A stretch of 24,560 nucleotides of DNA from UBA3263 sp964528425 (GTDB taxonomy: Bacteria; Bacteroidota; Bacteroidia; Bacteroidales; Muribaculaceae). Both the position numbers and the translations under genes were made by a program. The DNA lies in NCBI GenBank assembly GCA_964528425.1, contig CAZGTD010000026.1, positions 1 to 24,560 on the forward strand, given 5' to 3'. The notes under the pieces were generated by a model. The model had not been told where the DNA came from. It made no database searches and saw only the letters and a list, made by a program, of their open reading frames with translations. Every line of letters begins with the position of its first letter. The stretch's first letter is position 1. This document shows, piece after piece, positions 14,197-20,537 of the stretch.

Positions 14197-14230
14197 GCAA
14201 GCCCCGGATGGTAATTTATCCGAGGCTTGC
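14197..14230 (-). terminator. Hairpin downstream of the NlpE-like gene
   Basis: GCAAGCC-cc-GGAT (14197-14209) pairs with ATCC-ga-GGCTTGC (14218-14230). It follows the stop at 14254 by about 24 bases but lacks a good T-tract, so it may be a weak terminator or a 3' stabilising hairpin. The rest of 13995-14253, apart from the cupin promoter, shows nothing. Confidence 0.5.
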
Positions 14231-14253
14231 AAGGGAGTTAATAGAATGGATGG

Positions 14254-14682
14254 TTATTTGGTTTTGGTAAGGGTGTAGTCGCCGGTTACGGCTGCTTCGA
14301 GGTCGGCGTTTACCATGGTGATGGCGGTATCGGCATCGCAGCGGAAGTAGGTTGCGCCAGCGCCGTCGCCAAGTTTAACGTAGGTTGCGCCATCTTTGCT
14401 GAAAGTAGCGAAGTCGCCTTTTTCGTCAAACTTCTGGGTAATGGAGTCACCCTGAACATACTCGGTGGTCATGGTGTAGGTGCCGGTAGAATCGTTGTCG
14501 GTGGTGAGGCTAACTGCGTAGCGAACGGCATCAACGTCGGCGCCGGGAACGGTTCCGGTGAATTCGGTGGTTACTTCTGTTTTTTCAACAGTGGTTTCGG
14601 TTGTAGTGTCAGCCTTTTTTGAGCAGGCGGTAGCGGCAACCGTCATAGCGGCAGCGGCGAGAAGAAAATAGGTCTTTTTCAT
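14254..14682 (-). CDS. NlpE-like lipoprotein (142 aa)
   Basis: MKKTYFLLAAAAMTVAATAC is a lipoprotein signal peptide, with the lipidated cysteine at residue 20. A threonine- and glutamate-rich linker (TTTETTVEKTEVTTE) leads to a domain with FTGTVPGADVDAVRYAVSLT, then GTYTMTTEYVQG and GDFATFSKDGATYVKLG. This follows the NlpE N-terminal pattern, in which a small barrel binds metal or senses surface and lipoprotein stress. The CxxC-type pair usually found at P-C-A-D-C is replaced by PGADV, so copper binding at that site is unlikely. It lies downstream of the 991-aa barrel gene on the same strand, with a weak hairpin between. Confidence 0.8.
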   Translation of the reverse strand: MKKTYFLLAAAAMTVAATACSKKADTTTETTVEKTEVTTEFTGTVPGADVDAVRYAVSLTTDNDSTGTYTMTTEYVQGDSITQKFDEKGDFATFSKDGATYVKLGDGAGATYFRCDADTAITMVNADLEAAVTGDYTLTKTK

Positions 14683-14759
14683 TGGTGAATTAAATAATTA
14701 TTTTTTCGTTTCTTAGAAATAACAACCGATGATTTAAAAAAGTTTAAAAATTTTATTCT

Positions 14760-14778
14760 TTTTCTTCCGACAAGAAAA
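14760..14778 (-). terminator. Weak AT-rich hairpin after the barrel gene
   Basis: TTTTCTT-ccgac-AAGAAAA forms a 7-bp stem ten bases past the stop at 14788, followed on the minus strand by an A/T-rich stretch with runs of T. It is a likely but leaky terminator. Confidence 0.45.
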
Positions 14779-14787
14779 TTTCGCGCA

Positions 14788-17763
14788 TTATTTGCGTTTG
14801 GGGGTGATTGTCAGGTTGTATGTCAGGGATAGGAGGACGTATGAAGGTTGGGTGTTATAGCGGGTCATGCTGATGAACTGGGTGTCGATTGAGCGGGAAA
14901 ATGTAGGGATTTGTTGGAGGATGTCGTAGCCGTGGATTTTGACCAGCCAATGGCGGGCAAACTTTTTACTCAGTGTGAGATTCCAGACCCAATAGGGGCG
15001 GTCGATGTCGGAGTTACCGTATCCATAGCGGGTGTTCAGCGTCAGGGAGGTTTCGAGTCCGATGCCCCAGGGGAGTATGCCTTGGGCTTCGAGTGTGTAG
15101 TCAACATCGGAGTAGCGGGCGTTGGCAAAGGTGTATTTTTCGGAAAATTGGCGGTTGAAGCGCATATCTACGTTTGCGCGAACATTGAAGTCGCGTATCG
15201 AGAATGAAAAAGTGAATCTGTCACCGAATGTCCGGTAATCGGAGCCTATCGTGCCGGGATTGTCTATTTCTGATGAATAGTCTACGTTATGTCGGAGGCT
15301 ATGGGAGAACTGGTTTTGAATGAAGAATCGATTTCGAGGTCCGAAAGATTGACTGTAACCGAGCGATTGAGATGTTGACCGGTTGCCGTTGACATTCATT
15401 GGGGTTGAGATAACCGCTCCGGTTTCAGGGTTAAGGAATCGGGCACGGGAAAAAGCGTCATCAACTTTGCGGTAGTCGACAGACGCGTTGATGGAGTGAT
15501 GTCTTTTCCCGAACGACTTATGGTAACCCAGCGAATAAACCCAATACCGCGGGTTTTTCAGATTCGGATTTCCCCGGGAAATGTTCATCGGGTCAGTGGT
15601 ATCTTCCTGATCATTGAGCCAGCGCATTTGTGGTAGAGTAACGTACGTTGAGAATGAATAATAAATGCCCAGAATGTCAACTTTAGCCGAAGGAGTCCAC
15701 ATTTCGGAATATTTCCGTAGGTCAATATGGTTGTGAACTCTGTTTTCTTGATATTGGCGGTAGTTCAGTTCATATTCGGAGGCCAGATTTAACCTTAGAT
15801 TCCAAAATCGGAGTACGAGGTTTGCCCCGAATTTGTTGATATTTTCGGTTGAGCGGGAGTCATAACTGTTTATCTCGTCAAGAAGCATTGCCGACGAGCG
15901 GGTTAGCAGAGCCGGTTCCAATTCAGCCGGATTATCATAATAGCGGTTGAGGTCACCTCGGTTGTCGCGGATAGAAAATGAATAGTCAATAGCGCCCTCA
16001 AGGCCGAACTTTTTGTAAGTATATATAGCCGAGCCGATGCTTAAAGCAAGGGAGCCTGAGTTGTCAGTTCGCGTCTGTCGGCCTTTGGCAATCTGGTAGA
16101 AATTGTTGACAGGGTCATCCGGGTAGATAATCTGCCGGGCTGAATTATTGTCCAGACGGGATGTGCGGAAGTTATAATTGCCCTCCAATTTCATTCGGGC
16201 AATTGCGGGAATCAAGTAGGGGTCGAGCGCGTAACTAAGTCGACCGTTGCCCTCATAACTCCTCGACAGCTCATCGTTCTTCAAGGTCTGACGATATTTG
16301 ACAGCCTCGGTCAGCGGGTCGACAGATTCGCGGTTTTCGAGATCCGATTGGCGTGAGTTGCTGCTTTCGTTTCTCCTTTCCCTCTCTGTGTTCAGGTCAA
16401 TGGAGGTCTTGAAAAGTCCGTAGCGAAAATGGCGCGTCAGGAGGTTGTCCCAGCGCAAATCCATTGCGCGTGTCTTTCGGGTGTTTTCGTATGCGCCCAG
16501 TCGTGAGCCTTCCGTAAAGAGTTCGGTTTTCTCACTCTCTGATTCATAAAGTTTTTTCCGGCCGCTGACGGTTAGATTCGAATTGAAGCCTTCTCTTTGC
16601 TGGTCTTTCCAATAGGTTTTAAATGTAGCACCCGATTTGACGGACGTGACGAGACCGATATGAATGTCGGAAGTCGACCAACGGCCCGAGCCGTCGACGG
16701 AAGCATCGCTGTTGACGTTATTTCCCTGCAGATAAAGCCCATACTCGATTCGGGAGTCATAGACCAAGGCGAAGATTCGGCCTAACCATTTCAATGACGG
16801 GTCATTTCTGATGTTCACTCCGCCACCGAGCGTATAGTTCGTAATCAGCCCTCGGGAAAACTCCTTTTTCAGATTTACATCAAGTACCAGCCGGTCATCA
16901 TCCTTGTTCCTTTCCTCGACCTTACGGCTGTAGGCAATCTCGTCGGGGGCCTTTTTGTAGACCTTTATGTCTTTGACAGTATAGTGGGGTAGATTTTCAA
17001 GGGCGACTATCGGGTCTCCATTGAAAAACTTCTTACCATTGACAAGCAGTTCGCTGACCGGCTCGCCATTGATGGTAATCTGACCACGGCGTGACAGAGA
17101 TGCCCCGGGCAAAGCCCTGATCAGAGCGTCAAGCATCGAGCCGTCGGGCAGATTGAACGCGTCGGCATTATATACAAGCGTATCGCCGTTATGATACATC
17201 TTGATCTTAGTCGCCGTCACGGTCAGTTCCTTCAGTCTCAACGATTTGTCCTCGGGATAGATTCCATACTTTCCCGCATAGAAGTAGGCGATATTGTCAT
17301 TGTCATAGACCTTTGCCTCATTTGTTTTAATGCGCATTGTGCGCCCCTCAAATCCCGGTTTTATAAGACTGACAATCAGGACACTGTCGTAAGGCACCAT
17401 AACTGAATATCTTACCGTATTGTTCATTGGGTCACTGAAATCGGGTAAATCCATCCGGTCACCCCTTTCCTTGGCCCGCCTTGCCTCCTCCATCAACTCC
17501 GTCTTACGGTCAATCCAGCCGATGGAATCCACGGAGAAGCCTCCCGAAAGGCCGCTGACCGACACCTTGACCCCGCTCAAAGGCAACTTATTCGACGAAT
17601 TATAAACATTCATCGAAAACTTAATCGAATCCGGTGTTTGCGACCCAACTTGTGCCTTAGAGGCAAAGAGAGTGCAAAAGATTACAACGAAGGAAACATA
17701 TAGTCGTATATGACCATGTGTCCTATATTTAGGAAATTGTCGACTATATGTTTCCTTTAGCAT
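14788..17763 (-). CDS. TonB-dependent receptor-like outer-membrane barrel (991 aa)
   Basis: An N-terminal signal segment (LYVSFVVIFCTLFASKAQ, about 21-38) is preceded by 20 unusual residues, MLKETYSRQFPKYRTHGHIR. Residues about 48-150 resemble a carboxypeptidase-regulatory-like beta domain (SGVKVSVSGLSGGFSVDSIG). Residues about 178-275 are a TonB plug: LKELTVTATKIKMYHNGDTL, ALPGASLSRRGQITINGEPV, LLVNGKKFFNGDPIVALENL. The rest is a large barrel of the OMP_b-brl_3 type ending YVLLSLTYNLTITPKRK. No partner SusD gene is next to it, so it is not a classic SusCD pair. An AraC regulator ends 31 bases upstream. The first 25 codons contain a 17-bp perfect inverted repeat. The substrate is unknown. Confidence 0.88.
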   Translation of the reverse strand: MLKETYSRQFPKYRTHGHIRLYVSFVVIFCTLFASKAQVGSQTPDSIKFSMNVYNSSNKLPLSGVKVSVSGLSGGFSVDSIGWIDRKTELMEEARRAKERGDRMDLPDFSDPMNNTVRYSVMVPYDSVLIVSLIKPGFEGRTMRIKTNEAKVYDNDNIAYFYAGKYGIYPEDKSLRLKELTVTATKIKMYHNGDTLVYNADAFNLPDGSMLDALIRALPGASLSRRGQITINGEPVSELLVNGKKFFNGDPIVALENLPHYTVKDIKVYKKAPDEIAYSRKVEERNKDDDRLVLDVNLKKEFSRGLITNYTLGGGVNIRNDPSLKWLGRIFALVYDSRIEYGLYLQGNNVNSDASVDGSGRWSTSDIHIGLVTSVKSGATFKTYWKDQQREGFNSNLTVSGRKKLYESESEKTELFTEGSRLGAYENTRKTRAMDLRWDNLLTRHFRYGLFKTSIDLNTERERRNESSNSRQSDLENRESVDPLTEAVKYRQTLKNDELSRSYEGNGRLSYALDPYLIPAIARMKLEGNYNFRTSRLDNNSARQIIYPDDPVNNFYQIAKGRQTRTDNSGSLALSIGSAIYTYKKFGLEGAIDYSFSIRDNRGDLNRYYDNPAELEPALLTRSSAMLLDEINSYDSRSTENINKFGANLVLRFWNLRLNLASEYELNYRQYQENRVHNHIDLRKYSEMWTPSAKVDILGIYYSFSTYVTLPQMRWLNDQEDTTDPMNISRGNPNLKNPRYWVYSLGYHKSFGKRHHSINASVDYRKVDDAFSRARFLNPETGAVISTPMNVNGNRSTSQSLGYSQSFGPRNRFFIQNQFSHSLRHNVDYSSEIDNPGTIGSDYRTFGDRFTFSFSIRDFNVRANVDMRFNRQFSEKYTFANARYSDVDYTLEAQGILPWGIGLETSLTLNTRYGYGNSDIDRPYWVWNLTLSKKFARHWLVKIHGYDILQQIPTFSRSIDTQFISMTRYNTQPSYVLLSLTYNLTITPKRK
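17690..17757. repeat. 17-bp perfect inverted repeat inside the first codons of the barrel gene
   Basis: AAGGAAACATATAGTCG (17690-17706) and CGACTATATGTTTCCTT (17741-17757) are exact complements separated by 34 bases. The spacer holds a second small hairpin, TCCTA-tatt-TAGGA (17721-17734). The ATG (17761-17763) is three bases outside. A related copy, CGTTATATGGTTTCC (17772-17786), lies between this gene and the AraC gene. Confidence 0.9.
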
Positions 17764-17794
17764 CTAAGTTGCGTTATATGGTTTCCATAACTAA

Positions 17795-18742
17795 TCAGGA
17801 ATTCTGGAATTCGCTGGGTGAAAGGCCGGTCAGGTTCTTAAAGTATTTGCCAAACGACGATTGGTTGGAAAAATTCAGTTCAAAGGCAATCTGCTGAATG
17901 TTTTTTCCGGAGAACCTTAAAAGATTTTTCGCTTCCAGAAGCAGATATTCGTCGATGATTTCGGCGGCGGTGTGGCCGCAGGTTTCCTTAACTATCAGCG
18001 ACAGATATTTTGGAGAGATGCAGAGTTTGTTGGCATAGAAGCGAATGGTGTGTTGATGGCGGAAGTGCTTCCGGACCAGGCGCACGAACTCGTGGGTATA
18101 GAGTATACGGCGCGAGCGCGGGCGCGTTGAGTCATCGGGGTCGTCGGTCGGAATTTCGGCCGGAGGTTCTATGCGTGAGCTGTTGATTGAAAGAATCATG
18201 AGCTGATAGAACATTGCCGTCAGCAGCGAGCGCGATATTGATTTAGCAAAAGGCAATTCACTTTCGGCAGTGTTGGTGCGCACGTTTTTGTCGAGCAGTT
18301 CCATATAGGCGGCGAGCTGGTCAACGGCATCTTCATTAAGTTTGAAAACCGGCGAGCGCTTGGCGGTTATGGGCAGGTTATTTAGAATAACGACTTCGAA
18401 GTTGAGGTCATGGATAAGCTCATCGTTGACAAACAGAATGTATGCGTCGAGGTCGCGAACCGAGTCGGTATCGACTGTTACTATCGAGTTTGCGCCGGCC
18501 AGAAGCATATTGTTAGCCTTGAGGTTTATTCGGTCCATATTGACCGCAAAACTTATTTCTCCGGAACGGACAATAAAAATTATCATTCCGTTGAAGCGAA
18601 TGGCTTCCTGCAGGGATGGCAGGTATGATAAATCGCCCGGGCGGGTATGGACAAACACATAGTCCGCGCCATGAAGCTCGGAGTTATAGTTGGCGATTTT
18701 ATAGAGCTGCTCCATTTGTGGGAGCGACTTGGGTTCTATCAT
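17795..18742 (-). CDS. AraC-family transcriptional regulator (315 aa)
   Basis: The C-terminal 100 residues are an AraC double helix-turn-helix: FYANKLCISPKYLSLIVKET, then KNLLRFSGKNIQQIAFELNF and SNQSSFGKYFKNLTGLSPSE, the classic second-helix signature. The N-terminal 200 residues are a cupin-like sensing domain typical of one-component AraC regulators (FNGMIIFIVRSGEISFAVNM). Length is normal. The gene lies 31 bases upstream of the barrel gene with no promoter between, so both probably share the message from the promoter at 18771-18778, and the barrel gene is its likely target. The ligand is unknown. Confidence 0.93.
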   Translation of the reverse strand: MIEPKSLPQMEQLYKIANYNSELHGADYVFVHTRPGDLSYLPSLQEAIRFNGMIIFIVRSGEISFAVNMDRINLKANNMLLAGANSIVTVDTDSVRDLDAYILFVNDELIHDLNFEVVILNNLPITAKRSPVFKLNEDAVDQLAAYMELLDKNVRTNTAESELPFAKSISRSLLTAMFYQLMILSINSSRIEPPAEIPTDDPDDSTRPRSRRILYTHEFVRLVRKHFRHQHTIRFYANKLCISPKYLSLIVKETCGHTAAEIIDEYLLLEAKNLLRFSGKNIQQIAFELNFSNQSSFGKYFKNLTGLSPSEFQNS

Positions 18743-18770
18743 TTTGGTTGCTAATCGTGCGAATTTTTGG

Positions 18771-18778
18771 CAAAGTTA
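18771..18778 (-). promoter_or_regulatory. -7 box of the araC-barrel operon
   Basis: TAACTTTG on the minus strand, 28 bases before the AraC start codon. The nearest TTG candidates upstream are at spacings of 12 and 24 bases, so the -33 element is weak. Confidence 0.55.
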
Positions 18779-18826
18779 GTATAAAATTGGCAAAAAAGGC
18801 TACAATTTGCAATTTTTAACATAAAA

Positions 18827-18860
18827 TTTGTATTAAATCATAAAATTTATGTTATATTTG
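18827..18860 (+). promoter_or_regulatory. Candidate plus-strand promoter of the small RNA
   Basis: TTTG (18827-18830) and TATATTTG (18853-18860) on the plus strand; the spacer is 22 bases, longer than the usual 19-20. It is divergent from the AraC promoter. Confidence 0.45.
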
Positions 18861-18865
18861 CCGCA

Positions 18866-18974
18866 GAGGCGTCAGAGAGCTGACGTTAACGCTCAGAAAA
18901 ACAAAAATAGTTGTTTTATAGATAATTGTGTATTTGAAGCTTTTGGGCGGCCGCGAGGTCGCCCATTTGTTTTG
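18866..18974 (+). ncRNA. Candidate small RNA (about 110 nt)
   Basis: Between the AraC gene start and the acyltransferase stop codon lies a plus-strand unit with a promoter (18827-18860), a 5' hairpin CGTCAG-AGAG-CTGACG (18870-18885), an unstructured A/U-rich middle, and a terminator GGGCGGCC-GCGA-GGTCGCCC plus ATTTGTTTT (18945-18973). There is no ATG, so no peptide is expected. The T-tract is on the plus-strand side, which favours a plus transcript over a terminator for the acyltransferase gene alone. No homologue is recognised. Confidence 0.4.
18945..18973 (+). terminator. Intrinsic terminator of the candidate small RNA
   Basis: An 8-bp stem, GGGCGGCC (18945-18952) with GGTCGCCC (18957-18964) including one G-T pair, around GCGA, followed by ATTTGTTTT. 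It may also stop the acyltransferase operon in the other direction, though the sequence there (AAAAGC) is a poor U-tract. Confidence 0.65.
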
Positions 18975-18975
18975 A

Positions 18976-20010
18976 TTATGATCTACCGCCGGTAATAACG
19001 GCCAAAAAACGCGGGCAAATGCTCCGCAAGGCAAACCATACTATCCAGGAAACGCCGAAAAGGGTTGTGAACTCAAGAAGCAAATATGCAACCGCTCCGG
19101 CAGAGGTGGAAACTCCGATGAGTCGGGCCCAGAATTTGGCGGAGACAGTAATAAAGCATTGGTGGAAAGCGTAGATAAAAAAGGTAGAGTCAACTAATAG
19201 AGAATGACAGTTCACGCGCAAGGCAATGTTTATTGCAACGATAAACAGAAGCGCAAAAACCGTGTAATGCAGAAAAACGTATGGTTGATGGGCAACAACA
19301 AACTGCATTCCATATTCGAGGGCAAAGGCAACAACGGCCGCGCAAATAACGTAGCGTTGCTTGAGTTTAAGGCTCGAGGGATTTAAATTGTGTATTGCGG
19401 CGGCTGCGCCCAAAGTAAAAAAATCGAAGCCGTAGAGTTCGTTGCCAAAAGCAACAATAACTACCAGCATTAACGCTACTGCCCACAAGCGGCGGCCAAT
19501 TACCAGAGCCAGCGGTGACAGCACAACGACTACCATCAGGTTGCGTATAAACCAAAAGGCGAAGGCGTAGGGCATATATTTAGCGCAGGGAATTGCAATG
19601 AAGCCTTCTAAAAATGCCGGCAGGTCAATGCTACCGGCAGCATTAACTATGCCGAGTGCAGGCCCGTTAAGAAAGTAGACTTTAAACAGAAAGAGACCGC
19701 AGCAGAAAATATTCCAGATGATGTAGGGAATCAAAAGTGTTCTGATCCTGCGCCGGAGTTTATCGGCATAAGTGGTTTTCGATAGTTTACTGACTCCGCG
19801 AAAAAATAAATATCCTGAAACCAGAAAAAAGCCCGGAACTCCGAAGTTGAACGCTATTGTTCCTGCAAAAATCTTGCAGATAACAGCTCCCCATTGCGTT
19901 GGATCTAATTGGGAAACTGAGGGCCGCGAGTGGGAAAGCACAATTGTCAGAATCATCAGCAGCTTCAATGTTCCGACAATCTGGAGTTTATTTTCGGCCG
20001 GAGGTAGCAT
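18976..20010 (-). CDS. Acyltransferase-3-like integral membrane protein (344 aa)
   Basis: The start chosen is the ATG at 20008-20010 (MLPPAENKLQIVGTLKLLMI), five bases after the stop of the upstream gene. The longer frame to 20115 would overlap that gene by 100 bases and encode an unlikely Pro/Arg-rich tail. About ten hydrophobic helices are visible, with the family histidine in TIVLSHSRPS, GVPGFFLVSGYLFFRG and the basic RRRIRTLLIPYIIWNIF. Acyltransferase-3 proteins transfer acetyl or other acyl groups onto sugars of surface polysaccharides, lipids or peptidoglycan in the inner membrane. The target is unknown. It is the last gene of the leuS-rdgB-porZ-like operon. Confidence 0.85.
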   Translation of the reverse strand: MLPPAENKLQIVGTLKLLMILTIVLSHSRPSVSQLDPTQWGAVICKIFAGTIAFNFGVPGFFLVSGYLFFRGVSKLSKTTYADKLRRRIRTLLIPYIIWNIFCCGLFLFKVYFLNGPALGIVNAAGSIDLPAFLEGFIAIPCAKYMPYAFAFWFIRNLMVVVVLSPLALVIGRRLWAVALMLVVIVAFGNELYGFDFFTLGAAAAIHNLNPSSLKLKQRYVICAAVVAFALEYGMQFVVAHQPYVFLHYTVFALLFIVAINIALRVNCHSLLVDSTFFIYAFHQCFITVSAKFWARLIGVSTSAGAVAYLLLEFTTLFGVSWIVWFALRSICPRFLAVITGGRS

Positions 20011-20015
20011 CGGGC

Positions 20016-20537
20016 CTACATGCGGTTGAGCGGGGCCAGCAGGGTGAACACGTCGAGGGCGTCCATGCGGCGGTTCTCTATAATTTTGGAGGCGAGCCGG
20101 TTGGCCAGGTCGCAAACTCCGGGGTGGGAGAACAGACGCGAGCAGTAGGTCAGTGCCTGCCCGTACATTCGGCTGACCTCGTCGGACTCATAGCCGCAAA
20201 GATCGGCTCCTTCATCGGCCAGCAGCGAGCGCAGTTCGGAATCTGCCTGATCGGGCAGCGATTCATGGTTGCGCAGGGCCATTTCCCGACACGCAACGTT
20301 GGCCACCGTCATGGCCGCCGTTAATTTGAAGCGCTGAGAGGCTTGCTCCCAAACGGCTTTGGCCCCGACGCGCGGAGCCAAAGTCAAATAGAATTCCGAG
20401 GTCATTTCCATGGCGCTGTCGGCCGGAGCATCGAGGTTTATGGCGTTGAGCCATTCTTCTGCATCCCAGGCAATAAGCGAGATTGCCATGCCTGCCAGAC
20501 CGTAGGCCTTATCGGTTTCGTCGGCGTATTTTATCAT
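20016..20537 (-). CDS. Conserved-looking protein of unknown function (173 aa)
   Basis: The protein begins MIKYADETDKAYGLAGMAIS and looks soluble and mostly helical, without signal peptide or membrane segment. Segments such as AWDAEEWLNAINLDAPADSA, EMTSEFYLTLAPRVGAKAVW and VSRMYGQALTYCSRLFSHPG show no motif I know. Its ATG directly abuts the TAA of the PorZ-like gene, and its stop is five bases from the acyltransferase start, so it is firmly part of the operon. Codon use matches its neighbours. No function is proposed. Confidence 0.82.
   Translation of the reverse strand: MIKYADETDKAYGLAGMAISLIAWDAEEWLNAINLDAPADSAMEMTSEFYLTLAPRVGAKAVWEQASQRFKLTAAMTVANVACREMALRNHESLPDQADSELRSLLADEGADLCGYESDEVSRMYGQALTYCSRLFSHPGVCDLANRLASKIIENRRMDALDVFTLLAPLNRM

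Noticed and set aside
20011..20115. Longer start for the acyltransferase
   Set aside because: It would overlap the 173-aa gene by 100 bases and add a Pro/Arg-rich tail that is a shadow of that gene's codons.
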